A DNA stretch of 64,000 nt, from NCBI GenBank assembly GCA_001600875.1, contig BCLD01000008.1, positions 335,606 through 399,605 of the forward strand, written 5' to 3'. The position numbers and the translations under genes are program-made. Below are positions 40,901 through 52,935 of this stretch, in pieces. Position 1 is the stretch's first letter, and the number at the start of each line of letters is the position of its first letter. Source of the DNA: Solicoccozyma terricola (taxonomy: Eukaryota; Basidiomycota; Tremellomycetes; Filobasidiales; Piskurozymaceae). The notes under the pieces were generated by a model that saw only the letters and a program-made list of their open reading frames with translations, ran no database searches and was not told the origin of the DNA.

Positions 40901-41585
40901 GGAAAGGTGTGTATTCAGCGTCCTTCTCATCCCATCATCTAAACTCCCATTCTGCTTTTTATCCGGCTCACTTGTAAACAACCAAGCTAAAGATAAATGT
41001 GCCCATAATCTATTTTGATTACTCGGATCAACGTTTCCATAAGTCAGTCGCTCCAGTTTCGTCTTCCCTGCGACTTGAGTGTTGACCGCGTCGACAGGGA
41101 AGAGGACGGCCCATGAGATGAGCCAGATTGGGAGGAGGATCCGACATAGCATGCGTAGGAAGCGTATGTAGACATATGCATCTGATGGAAGTGGTGACAG
41201 CGTGGTCAGCACGATATCATCCTACAGTTATAACCATTCAGCATACTCACCAACGCCATTCTTTCTCAATATAATCTTCGGATCACTCTGATAAATCTCC
41301 CAAAACACCCCAAGTAGCGATTTCGTCAACCTGGGTACTCTTCTGCGTTCAGAAGGCATAAAACTTCTTGGTTCATAGATGGCGCGGAAGTGTCTTCTGA
41401 TAAGGATGAAAGCGAGGACTTCGGCTCCAGCTACGGCGAAGTTGGTTGCGAGAGCTGTGAGGAAGGAGGCTGTCGTTGCAGTGAGGGCTTCGACTGATGC
41501 GGCGTTGGAGCTGGGATGGAGAAGGGATGAAATCGCGGTGAGTGTCTGTTGTTTGAGGAAGGGGAGGAGAAGAGACGTACGACAT
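37969..41585 (-). CDS. CSC1/OSCA-type calcium-permeable stress-gated cation channel (DUF221/RSN1 family)
   Basis: Multi-pass plasma membrane mechanosensitive/osmosensitive channel. The first exon is ATG TC (41581-41585 region, donor GTACGT) joined to SNAASVEALTATTASFLTAL, the first helix AVAGAEVLAFILIRRHFRAI and YEPRSFMPSERR. Further exons: RFLRMLCRILLPIWLISWAV, the cytosolic RRM-like domain with HSRLAQANTVLITGIDKNYL, a Lys-rich segment, NPYDAFVRRLISYAITGGLI IVWSIP, then the pore-helix region FIGALSNAQSLCLTYKWMAW and IPQGIITGVVPPVLLALVNL. The C-terminal cytosolic tail is acidic and ends with QRVIWLPEDALGLAAAEV, GISSTYQDATLDRKGHVEV and TGPPPDDFEEQD. Order and length fit the fungal CSC1 family. 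Confidence 0.92.
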
Positions 41586-42108
41586 GATGGGATTGGTTTC
41601 GTTTCGTGTAGACGTTGACGACGTGACGGGATGTTATCGAATAGAGTCGTTCGTTAGTAGATGCGTTGTGGTTTCGTTGAAAGAGGTGGTTAATTCGGTT
41701 AATTCGGTTGATTCGGTTGAATCATGAGTGGGCCAGTGGGGCGACGGACGGTGAAGCTTGCAGTTGATCCGTCTCGTTGTGATGAGGTAGCCTAGCGGTA
41801 GCCTGTGCGTGGCCCACTTGCTGCGTATGATATGGTCACCACTCCCTGACATGGACATGGTGTTGTCAATTCAATGCGTAGCTATGACGTCGTTGGGATG
41901 AGCGGGTCACGTGGTGGAGTGAGTGGGGTGGCCAACAGCCAACGAACAACGGGCGGATGGCATATACGGCATGCTACTACTAGGTACAAGAGAGAGAGAG
42001 AGATATGTGAAACAGTCATATGTGGAAATCAAAGTCCTTTCTCGTCGTGTCTATGCGCAAGAGTTCCCGCTCTTGACGTCTTCTGCAGCCACAAACATCT
42101 GACCCCCG
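41586..42108. other. Intergenic region between CSC1 start and Skt5-like stop
   Basis: About 520 bp, includes a short AG repeat (about 41989-42003). No gene supported. Confidence 0.5.
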
Positions 42109-44127
42109 TCACATCACCAAACAACCATCCTTGCCACCAGCTTCCCGTTCTTCTTGCCGTGCAGCTTCCAGCACCTGTTTCCCCGTCCCAGCTCGTGTCA
42201 AAGTCGATCCAATATTCTTCAGTCGTTTCTCCGCTCGCTTGTCACCGTTCTCCGCGGCAAGTTTGTACCACTGAATGGATGTTTGCGGGGAGGCTGGAGT
42301 TCCAATTCCGACCTGAAGACCCAAAGTTGAGCGAGAGAAGCGGCAACGTATCAGAATCATACACTCGGGACAAAACTCCAACCACTTCCCCGGAAAACTC
42401 ACCTCGATGAAATACCCAACAGCATACTGCGCCTTTGCCAACCCCATCTCCGCCGCTTTCTTCGCCCATAAAAACGCCTCCGTATCAGATTGAGGTAATA
42501 CACCAGGTGACCCAACGAGATACCATGCGGTCAATGCGAAACAACCTTCACGATGGTTTTGTTGTGCTGCAATGTTCTGATTGGCGAGCGGGTGGGTTTT
42601 TCGGGGGGGTAAACGTCAGACTAATCCACCCCCACCCACTCATCCGCCCAACCAACAAAACACCGATTTCTTCATACTCACATAATAATGTATACTCAAC
42701 GCTGCGTCCATCGGACAGCCCATCTTCCCATACTCGTAACACTCTCCCAACCGAAACGCCGAAGGTGCATACCCCAACTCCGCCGCCTGCGCCAACAATT
42801 CCGACGCGTATTCCAGATCCACAAAAAGGACATTATCGATCCCTCGTTCATGGAGTAACGCAAGTTCATGTAAAGCATGTGGGAATTCAGGAGTAGCATG
42901 TTCTGCTGAACGTTTTAACCATTTGATTCCTTCTTTAGGACGACGAGAGAGGCTGAGAGAACCGTTTAATTCGGCGGTTGCGAGTCGGTACATCGCGCCT
43001 GGATGACTTGCAGCAGCTGCTTTCCTGGTGAACAAGGAGGTTGTCGAATGCGTTTGTCAATTAATTAAGATCATTCAAAAGGCATCGAAACGAAATTTTA
43101 AAAATTTCTCGATGAGACTCACTTGTAAAATTGAAGAGCTTTGGCACTTTCCCGTCTACATCCCCAACCATGCTCACAACACGTTCCAGCTCTATAACTC
43201 GCATCCGGATGACCATGTTTCGCCGCCAACACAAATAAAGGATACGCACGATCGAAATCCTGTTTCCCACGTACAGTTCCAATACCATTTGAATAACAAT
43301 CAGCGAGAAAATATTGAGCATCAGGATGACCACGATCAGCTAATCGTTTTAATAATGATATCGATTCTTTGATCAAGTCGTCACGTTTCGTTTCGATTTG
43401 TTGTGAGATGGGTACTGTAGAATGTGGATTTGGTGCGATTGAAGCGTTTGGACCGAGAGAGCCATTTGATGAAACGGAAGGATCGAGCGATTTTGCAGCT
43501 TCGATCATGAATACAGCGAGTTCGAACATTAATTCAGGGTCGTTTGTTTTTCTAGCGTTTAATCTGTAAAGTTCGAGAGTTTTGTCGTGTGATAGGAGAG
43601 CGGCGGACGCGCCTGGTCGGAGGTGTGCTGTAGGGAGGGTAGAGAAGGGCCATGGATTGTCAGTGATGTGTGAAAGGAAATGGAATTCGCTGAGATTCGA
43701 AGGCATTGTGGGAGAGACCCAGACGACCAGTGGACATCTATTCAATGAGAAAACGATTCCCAGTCTCAAGGCCCAGATCATGGTGGAAAAGTCGAGTATT
43801 GCACAGCATTACAATGCATGCACACCACCATCCTTCCAATCCCCCTTCCTTTCCTCGACGCCCTAATCACAGCCTGACCCAAGGACACTCACAATTATCC
43901 AACAACGGCCCTTGCATCATTTGCGCCACCCCCATCTTTCCCCCTCCTGCCCCCTGTGAATAACTCGATTGCCTATACTCGTCTCTCCCACCTTGACCAC
44001 CAGCTGAGAACGGAGGACTGTAATCAGGACCACTCGCTGGACCCGTCGTTGCGCCGCCGTTTGCTGCGTAGTGGGACGCGTAGACCTCCGCGGAGGTTGG
44101 GTCGTGCGGTGAGACGGGGTGGGCCAT
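42109..44127 (-). CDS. Sel1-repeat chitin synthase activator, Skt5/Chs4 type, with CaaX box
   Basis: Family members recruit and activate class IV chitin synthase at the bud neck or septum. ATG at 44127 (MAHPVSPHDPTSAEVYASHY); a Gly/Ser/Gln-rich disordered leader is followed by PSNLSEFHFLSHITDNPWPF, then tandem Sel1-like repeats: ADRGHPDAQYFLADCYSNGI, AAKHGHPDASYRAGTCCEHG WGC, AAAASHPGAMYRLATAELNG, AAELGYAPSAFRLGECYEYG, KAAEMGLAKAQYAVGYFIE, AAENGDKRAEKRLKNIG. The last residues GCLVM form a C-a-a-X motif (CLVM) predicting farnesylation, as in yeast Skt5. Six or so exons. The sense-strand leader just upstream of the ATG contains 51 consecutive C (44157-44207). It is divergent from mitochondrial uL3. 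Confidence 0.9.
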
Positions 44128-44152
44128 CGTGGGGAGATGGTGGGGATGGAGG

Positions 44153-44208
<56 letters not shown>

Positions 44209-44420
44209 GAGTTGCAATGGATCCCCTTGCAGGAATGAAGGCGGCGAAAAGGGTAATTCAGTGAATGCAAAGCCCTCAACGTGTCATGTCGATGTCCGTG
44301 TCCGTATCTGATGTCCGTGCAGGTCGCCCATGTCCGTGTCATCCAAAGATGTCTGACTGGTTTCAGTTGAAATAGTTTATAGAGGTGTACGCTTTCAAAC
44401 AGTGTCCAATCTCTCCAAGC
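44128..44420. promoter_or_regulatory. Shared divergent upstream region of the Skt5-like gene and mitochondrial uL3
   Basis: Only 293 bp separate the two start codons. It holds the 51-nt G/C homopolymer (44157-44207) and four copies of TGTCCGTG or a close variant between about 44292 and 44339. Confidence 0.7.
44157..44207 (-). repeat. 51-nt C-homopolymer (sense strand) in the Skt5-like gene leader
   Basis: Uninterrupted G on the plus strand, 44157-44207, beginning 30 bp upstream of the minus-strand ATG at 44127. Confidence 0.9.
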
Positions 44421-46196
44421 ATGACTCGAAAGCTACTCCTCACTGCACACTCTGCAAGTCGGATCTACACAGCATCACAACGTGCTCTGCCATTCACACT
44501 CCCTTCAGCACTTGCAGCTTGTTCGTGCGAATCGGCACAACGAAGAGCGTTTTCAACGAATGAGACGTCAACTTCTGGATCGACTTCCTCTCCTACCTCT
44601 ACATCGTTCACAGCACCCTCTACATCCACATCTACCCCCACATCATCATCCGCAGCACTCACACCATGGACACCACATACAATGAGAACAGGTGTGGTTG
44701 CTAAAAAGAGAGGAATGACGGCGTTGTGGATGGATCAAGGTGAACGAGTACCTGTTACTGTTCTACAAGTGAGTTCGATGGGCGTGTGTTCGGGGGAGGA
44801 GAGAAGACGAGAGGAGGGATTGAGAATTGGTGTGTGGTAGGGGGGGGGGGGGATCCCGTAGTGCTGGATTCGTGGTCCGCATTTGAATCAACCCACGAAA
44901 CAGAAAGTAGGATAACTAATACTGGACGATTTTTCTGACAACCTCACAGCTCGACAACCTCCAAGTAATCTCCCATTCCCTCCCTCCATCCTCACTCTCC
45001 CTATCCCCCTCCCATCTCCCTTTCTCCCGTCCGAACCCTTCATCCCAATCCTCACTCGCTACACGAGATCTTCACATCTTACAACTTGGTGCATCGGATT
45101 TAGCGGCTAGGAAGATTGGACGTGCGATGATGGGGCATTTTGAAAAGGCCGGGATTAAAGGTATGGGCAAGAGGGTCGTTAGGGAGTGGAGAGTCAGTGA
45201 GGATGCGGTTTTACCGGTTGGTGAGTTTGAAAATAAGACGAGATGAGATGAGCCGAGATGCGAGTAGAAGGTGAAGAGAGATCGAGGAATAGTGGATTGA
45301 TTTCTTTTCTCTCTCCCTTTTATGGCTTTGATCTGTCGTTGTTGTCGTTGTCGTCGTCGTCATCGTCGATCAATAGGTTCAACATTATCAGCTGCTCATT
45401 TTGTACCTGGACAGTTCGTCGATGTGACTGCGAAATGGTAAGTTCAAAAAATTGGGTATTTTGGTAAAGGGTATTCTACCGGATCCGATCGTGTATTGAT
45501 TCCCTCCCATTCACTTTGCCCTTCCTCTTCCTCTTCCTCTTCCTCTTCCCTACCTTCACCGGTCTGTGTATGCCAAATGACCACGAATCGCCTGATTTGG
45601 TGCCGTTCCAACAGTATCGGAAAAGGATTCCAAGGAGCAATGAAACGACATGGTTTCTCTGGTTTAAAAGCAAGTCATGGTGTTTCTTTGACACATCGAA
45701 GTGCTGGAAGTACTGGACAACATCAAGTGAGTATTCGCGTAAAAATGAGGGATTTTCATTCCACACCTTCTTGGTTATCGCGCCAAAAAAAAACATTTGT
45801 TGTTTTAACTGGGAGTCCTGAAACCTTGACCCCCCTGTTTAACAGGACCCAGGACGTGTTTTACCAGGAAAGAAAATGGCAGGACACATGGGAACGACGC
45901 GAACAACTACACATAATCTCCGTGTGATGCGAGTCGACACGACTCTCAACCTAATCTATGTGAAGGGTTGCGTACCGGGATTCGACGACGCGGATGTGTT
46001 GGTACGTGATGCGAAGAGGAAGGTTGGGTGGAAGGTGAAGGAGGGAGTGAGGAAGGGAAAGGGGATGGGAGAGTGGTTGGGTGGTGGAGTGATGGGGTTA
46101 CCGACGCCTGGTGGGGTGAAGGAGAATGAGGGTGAGATGGGAGTGAGAGGTGGGGTGGTTGATTATAAAGAGAAGCCGGCGGTTGTTGCGGAGTGA
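44421..46196 (+). CDS. MRPL9: Mitochondrial large ribosomal subunit protein uL3m
   Basis: Start ATG 44421. The N-terminus [20 protein letters not shown] is a typical presequence, followed by a long Ser/Thr-rich stretch. uL3 landmarks: [127 protein letters not shown] and [17 protein letters not shown]. Six exons. The C-terminal tail (about 70 residues, Gly/Lys-rich) extends beyond bacterial L3. The yeast name for this protein is Mrpl9. One intron contains a 13-G run on the sense strand (44840-44852). Confidence 0.95.
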
Positions 46197-46824
46197 GGGG
46201 GTGGTGTGTGTTGTGGGGGGGAGATGGATGGTGTGGCAGTGATGAGGACGCAGAAACCGCGGGGTGACTGCGAGTCGCTGTGTAGATGAGACCAGAGGAC
46301 CTCGAATGACCTGTCATGAGATTGAATAGATCGCTCTTCCCACTCGGGTTTGCCACCAAATAATTGACGCGGAGTAACTCCAACCCCGCACACCGACCAA
46401 ACAGTGTCGACCCGTACATCTCATCGGCACACTCCATCTCAGCACAGACATCACCCCCCACAGACCATCGGCGGATACACAACTCGCTTCGACGGGCATA
46501 GATCGATACGTCGGTACCACCATCACCACAGTTGGACACCAACCCCCGCCGCGGACATCCCTCCAAGGACAAGACCGAAGCACCCTCGGGCATTGGATCA
46601 CTCGTACTATTATCAAGCACCAACGGCAACGCATTCATCCATCGAGGTGTGACCAGACCATTCATTGACGGGTTGACAGGGGTCTGGGTAATCTATTCCT
46701 GGGAACGAGGATATCGAACGGTCTTTTACGAAGTTTTCCCAAAGCATCAACGTCCATCTCATCTATCAAATCCATCACACATTTCCAAGCACTCAACTGC
46801 GTTCTATCATCCCCTCTACCCACC
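46197..46824. other. Intergenic region uL3m / deubiquitinase
   Basis: About 630 bp upstream of the deubiquitinase start. A minus-strand frame here has protein-like composition (see findings) but overlaps the neighbouring genes and I do not call it. Confidence 0.5.
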
Positions 46825-49800
46825 ATGTCCCGACTCCGCTGGACATTCCGTTCGAACACATCTAGTTCTCCATCCACTCCAATAGGCGGCTCCGGGAGTC
46901 TTGCAGGTGGTCTCGACAAGGATGGAGACATTTCAACCGATGGAGATGGGATGATGGGGGAGGTGACTGAGGAGAGGTTTTTCGGGTTGGAGAATGTGAG
47001 TTCATTCACTCCCACGCTCTACCTGATCTTGGTGGATGTGCAACTGATGCCGAGTACTGGATATCTCACTTGTGGCAGTTCGGTAACACCTGGTGAGACG
47101 ATTTACTTCTTCAAAAAATACATCTTGGTTCGAACGACATCTAATCCTCTCCGCCCGCCCCCTCCCCCCACCCACACTACAGCTACTGCAACTCCGTCCT
47201 TCAAGCTCTCTACCATTGTCCAGCCTTTCGATCATTCATAACATCTTATCCCAATCCCACACCACCAACCATCCCAATCGGTCCTACTCCATCCCAAATC
47301 GCTGAATCGTTGGCAAATCCACCTCCACCACCCGTCGATTCCCCGACTATACCATCTGGTCCTCCTGAGAAAGGAACTCCGAAGCGGACGTGGTCAGTTA
47401 CAGGACGAAAACAAAGCGAAAGACCCATAACCCAAGTCGGCGGTGGCCTAGGCGCTTCTCCTTCCCACTTAATAACTAACAGAACCCCTCCAGCAACTGA
47501 AAAATACTCACCCTCACCACAACTCGCGGACATTCCAGTTACTCCAAACTACGCAGCTCAAACCACATCAATATCAAACGGTCCACCTCCAACACTCCTG
47601 TCCGCGATACAATCCCTATTCTCATACATCTCCACATCACCTCCTCATCCACCACCACTACCAAAAGCTATTCCCACAGGTACTCAAACATCCGGTGGAC
47701 CTATCGCTCTCGGTCCGCACTCTTCGTCGCTGAGAGGTGTAGGTCCGCACGGTGCTGGTGCGTTGGGTCGAGGTGTAGCTAGACCGGATGAATTGGTTAG
47801 GACGGTAAGGAGAGAGAATGAGTTGTTTAGAAGTACAATGCATCAGGATGCGCATGAGTTTTTAGGATGGTTGTTGAATAAGGTGGCGGAGGATGTAGAG
47901 GGTTTGGATAGAGAGAATAAAGGGAATAGTAAGTTGAGAAAAGAAGAGAGGGCGGGCGGGGGGGAGGGGGGGGGAAGGGGGTGAAGGGGAATGAGGAGGG
48001 GTTGAATGACCGAGGGCTGATGTGTGGGCTTTTCTCAGATACCACACCCGCTCACGGGCGTGGCGGCGGTCAAGCTGGCAAGACTTTCATACATACCCTG
48101 TTTGAAGGAACACTCACCAACGAGACAAGATGCTTGACATGCGAGACGGTGAGTGTGCAACGCCGTACAGGCCAAATACTCGGGTCAATCTCAATCCCAC
48201 AATATTGCTCTCCCCATTTAGACCTCGTCCCGAGACGAATCCTTCCTCGATCTTTCCATCGACATCGAGAAGAACTCTTCCGTCACGGCTTGCCTTCGAC
48301 AATTCTCGGCTAGCGAGATGCTGTGTCAGAAAAACAAATTCTTCTGCGATACTTGTTGTGGCCTGCAGGAGGCGGAGAAGAGGTACGTGAAAACACTTCA
48401 AACAGAATTTAATGGTCTTCCCCTTTGGCTAACGGAAGAGTAACTCATTTTATAGAATGAAAATACGCAAACTTCCCAACGTCCTAGCTCTACACCTCAA
48501 ACGATTCAAATACCAGGAGCAGGTACAACGCTACATCAAGCTATCTTACCGAGTCGTATTCCCATTCCAGCTAAGGTTATTCAACACAAGTGACGATGCC
48601 GCGGACCCGGATAGACTGTACGAGCTGTTCGCTGTGGTCGTGCATATTGGAATGTGAGTAGCGGGTAGCCAGCCACTTGATGCCATTTCCAGGCCAGATG
48701 TTTAACAAAGATCTTCTACCTCAGCGGCCCCCATCAAGGCCACTACGTCGCCATCGTCCGCACGCAGGGTCGATGGGTCCTCTGCGACGACGAGAACGTC
48801 GAGCCAATCGAGGAAACCGACATTCCAAGATACTTTGGCGATTATCCAGCGGGTTCCGGTTATGTGCTCTTCTACCAGGCGGTGGATCTTGATCTCGCAA
48901 GCTTGGGCCTGAAGTCTCCTGCAAAGCAGGAACCGGAGCCGGCTCATCAACAGACGGAAGTCGATCCACTCGCACCTATCATCTCAGAAGTAGAGGAGGT
49001 TCTGACTGCCGAACCTGACCACGAGGTTTTCGCCGCAGGCGCTCTATCTCCCGCCGGACTTACCGTTGACATTCCCATTCCCACCGAGCCAACCAACCCT
49101 TCACTCCGCCGATTCAGCTCGCCGCCTGTCCCTGCTGCAACCAAGACTTTCGGCGATACTCAGGCTCGTCAGCGCCAAGATTCAGCACCAGCTGACAACG
49201 GTGCCAGTCATAGACCATCTACTGCGCGCACGCCATCCGTCAGTCCCAGCACTGGTCGCTCATCCGAACCCAAAGATGCGTCTGGCACCAATGTTAAGAG
49301 AAAGGACAGTAGTACTGGTGGCGGCAACTGGTTTTCGAGACGGACTGGCAAGGACAAGGACCGAACTAAGGAGGATAAGCGGACGTCCATGTACAACCTT
49401 CCTATGGCCAGTGGCACGCAGTCCACCCACGAGGGATCGTTCGTGTCCACTAGTACGGCGGCAAGCTACGGTCGGCACCTTCATCGTGAACCTACAGACA
49501 CCAGTATCGCCGAACGGTCGGATGACGCAAGTGGCCTTGGTCTTTCAGTGAACTCGCTTGGTTATGGCACTCCACCAGTGAACCCAACCCCGCCGAAGGC
49601 GGGACAGGATACGTCTACTCCGTCCAACATGTCGTCATCGTTCGTGTCAAACACATCTGGCACTTCGGGTGTCAGTTCGGCCAACGGCAACTCTCCCGCC
49701 AGTCCGTCCCCTGCGGTGGGTATACAGCCTTCCTCTCGTCAAGCACTTTCGTCAAGCTCTACCTTCTCATCTCTCGCCGGCCTGGGTCGGAAACACAAGG

Positions 49801-50012
49801 ACAAGGAAGGGAGTGGGGACAAGGATAGGGTGCCATCAGGCGGTAGTCTCACTCGTAAACTTAGCGTGAGTGTGCCCGGCAAATCTGCCCTCACACGCAC
49901 GTCCAGCGCTGCTTTCAAGTCGATGGGCTTTGGGAAAAAGGACAAGGATAAGGGTTCGCACGTCACGCTGGACGAAGCGGAGGAGAGTACCGGTCTGATG
50001 CGTCGCGGCTAG
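46825..50012 (+). CDS. Ubiquitin-specific protease of the CreB/USP46/Ubp9 family
   Basis: Cysteine deubiquitinase; in Aspergillus the CreB member acts in carbon catabolite regulation. ATG 46825. FGLEN joins by a 14-nt exon (47079-47092) to [20 protein letters not shown], so the catalytic Cys codon is split across an intron. A Pro-rich insert of about 150 residues follows ([10 protein letters not shown] onward), then [35 protein letters not shown] (zinc Cys pair 1), [24 protein letters not shown] (pair 2), [14 protein letters not shown], the catalytic His region [25 protein letters not shown], and [10 protein letters not shown] disordered Ser/Thr/Lys-rich tail of about 370 residues ends ESTGLMRRG. 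All catalytic residues are present. Confidence 0.94.
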
Positions 50013-50090
50013 ATTCGTTTGTTGTAACCTGTTAAACTTCTTGGAAGCACTCTCCTTGTATGCCACCACCGTCAATGCAAATGCGAAATG

Positions 50091-52935
50091 TCATATATCA
50101 GGCAACTCCCGTTGCGCCAGTCTCTCATACCGGGACTCCTTCCAATTGTCCTCTGACAGCCGCTCAAAGATCGCCTTCTCATCGACATGGAAGACGGACA
50201 GCACGCCGTCCAGGTCCTCTTCGAATGTCAAGCCCTTTTGCCGTGCTCGCTCCTTTTCGCGAGCAACGATGGCCAGCGTTGCAGGGTTTCGACCCTCCAA
50301 TATGGACAGAATTTCGTTTCTGTCCGGGAAGTAGAGTCTGTGAGGTAGGTGGATGGTGAGGAACTGTGGGCGTCATACAGGGTGGGACACGCGAAACTAA
50401 CCGTGGCTCTAATATCGCGAGAATCGCAAGAGCCACCCGAAAGATGTAACCGTCTCCTTGAAGCAGTATCTGTGCAAGCTCAATAGTTAAGCTCGAGAGA
50501 TCCATCCTCCCAGTCGGGCGGTACCCACCTGATCCCACACCCTGCATGATGCCTCGAACGGTAGCTGATGGAGGAACATTGTGGAGAAGTACGATGTCGG
50601 CAATCGAATGCCTAAATGTTTGCAATTCGCGTAAATCTTCGGGAAAAGGTCTGCTTGCAGGTTGTCGAATATCTAGCCGAAACCAGGATTGATTGTTTGC
50701 TTTCTCGTCAGTTTCACAACGACCCTTTGTACCACCACCATCGAGCTCACTCTAAAGTATGCTTCCGATTCGTCTGCCAGTCCACTATAGAAAGCGCGAA
50801 GTACGCCGCCTTCCAGAAGATTCCGCAAGGCGACGAATGCCAAAGGAGGGCTCATGGTCATGAGCAGCATCGCGGCTAATAATGAAATGCCTGGAACCTT
50901 TTTTTCCACGATTTATGATCAATAAGTCTCCGAACTCCATCGAGAATGGCGATTTTCACTCACATAGCCTAGTCCCTCGTCCGTCCGACTGACATACCAC
51001 GCACATATCAAGTCCTTTAACTCGTCTTGCAATGGTGAACCAGGTTGAAACAATTTGAGCACCGGGAAGACGTTCAAAGTTGACTCGTCGATCTGTCGTA
51101 AAACGTCCGAAGGGAATCGACCAGACTCGATTGCTCTGCGTGCTCGCATGTTGCAAGATTTGAATGAGCCTGATAACGCAAAGGTTTCCGTTGTCAGGCG
51201 ACACGAACCACCATCAATCAGACAACAAATCTCGGCCTCTTTCACCTTTCGACAAAGCCAGCCCATTCCCGATGCACATTGCCCACACTCTCCCTCTTAA
51301 ATGAGAAGGACACCCTTCTTCCCAAACCTTTCTCAACTTTGGATCCTTAATCACCATTTCCTTCCATCCCGTCTTACTCCCATCCCCATACATCGCCAAT
51401 ATACTCTCCCAAACCGGTAAACTATCTTTCAACTTCTTTTCCCTCTCTTCCCGCATTGCAGCTTGTCTTTCTAGACGCTTGATATCAGCAGCTCGAGCAG
51501 CGGCCATCATTGTTTCCCATGCGTGAAGGTGAGCTTCATCTTCTTCGTGAGCTTTAGGAGGGAGATGAGCTTGACGAGTGTGAGATCGGACTTTATCGAG
51601 CATGCTTGGGCCTGTCGCTGGATGTTGAACCTCGAGTGTCGTTTTCGCTTGTCCAGTCGGGATTGTACCATCTGTATCCAACACCATTACTTTACCCTTC
51701 CCTTTCCCCTCGTGTTTATTCCCCTTTTTTAAACCCATCAAGAACGAAGTCCTCCTGTCTTTCCTCTCCTTCTTACCGGTTTCGGGCGCCGAAGCGTTGA
51801 TAGGAGAAGTAGCGAGATAACTGGGTGATGTGTTTGGATCCAGCCCTTTTAAGATGAGAGCTGCTATAGTGGGATTAGCAGAATGGGGTATCGCTGGAGG
51901 TGCTGCAATTCTACCACCACCTTGAGATGGAGTGGTTGACGGGGATTGAAAGGTTGATGAAGACGGGGTTGGAGAGGGTGTGGCTTCGGATGCTTCTTGA
52001 GAGATTTGATTCTGACTCGTATGATCCTTCTCCTCATGAATTGAATCATCTCTTGTCATCGTCTTATGGAAATTCCCATTCCCACTCGTCTTTGCTGTCG
52101 AGTTCTTCCTTGGTGAATTAGACGTCGTCGTAGAAGATGACCGTCTCAAGAATCCTCCTAGACCTGATCTCCTCTCTTCTCCATTCGTCCAGGTCTCACT
52201 CCCGGATTGAGACGGTTTCATTAGATTTGGTCGTCGTGAGTGTGCGGAAGGGTTTGAAGTGGAAACTGAATCGTCATCAGCGAGAGAGATTGATTCGAAT
52301 GGAAGAGAAGCCGGAAGCGGTGTTGGAACTCTTCCTCCACCATTCGAATCACCATCTCCAACTCTCGATTCAATCCGACGACCATTCTCTATCCAACTTG
52401 ATCTTCTTCTACTCCCACTTCCGTCAACCCATGTAGGTTGTAAATCATTATCCTCGGTCGCATTGTGAACCCATGGCGAGAGACGAGAATCGTTTGCAGG
52501 AGGTGTAATTGATATACCTGGAGGTGTGGATGTTGTAGACCGAGGGATGAATGATGGTGATGGTGGTGGCGGTGGTGATGTTGATTTGAGATGTAATGAT
52601 AAGGGGTTGGAGCGTTGTTTGGTAGGCGTTGGAAGAGGATTCAGAGTAGGTTGTTCATTGCCGGTCGTCTGCGATTCCTGTTCAATCAAAGTGGAAGCGT
52701 CCAGATGATCTGATCTTTCGTCGGTTGTTTCTTCTCCATGTAGTCCACCATGTTTAGATCCATCTGAGAGCGTTTGAGGGTGGCCATCCCGTTGGACACC
52801 TTCACTTTGCTGTCCAAGATGTATATCCTCCAGTTCCACATCCACATCCACTCGTTCATCCACGCCTCCACCCACCATCCCACCCGCCGGCTCCGGATCG
52901 TTCAAGCTAATGTCCTTGTCCTCGATGTGGGCCAT
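50091..52935 (-). CDS. TBC-domain (Rab-GAP fold) protein with altered catalytic fingers
   Basis: Starts MAHIEDKDISLNDPEPAGGM (52935; an in-frame ATG 12 bp upstream is possible). The first exon is long and mostly disordered, with a basic helical end (KRLERQAAMREEREKKLKDS). TBC domain: CPSHLRGRVWAMCIGNGLAL SK, then FPSDVLRQIDESTLNVFPVL KLFQPG, DELKDLICAWYVSRTDEGLG Y, VPGISLLAAMLLMTMSPPLA FVALRNLLEGG, and ALAILAILEPRL near the end. The canonical Arg finger (IxxDxxR) and Gln finger (YxQG) positions read IDESTLN and YVPG, so neither catalytic residue is evident. The same YVPG form is, as I recall, conserved in a fungal TBC subfamily. The partner Rab is unknown. Stop at 50091-50093. Confidence 0.9.

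Noticed and set aside
45946..46200. Minus-strand extension with Pro/Ser/His-rich sequence
   Set aside because: It is the antisense of the uL3m last exon; low complexity mirrors the coding strand.
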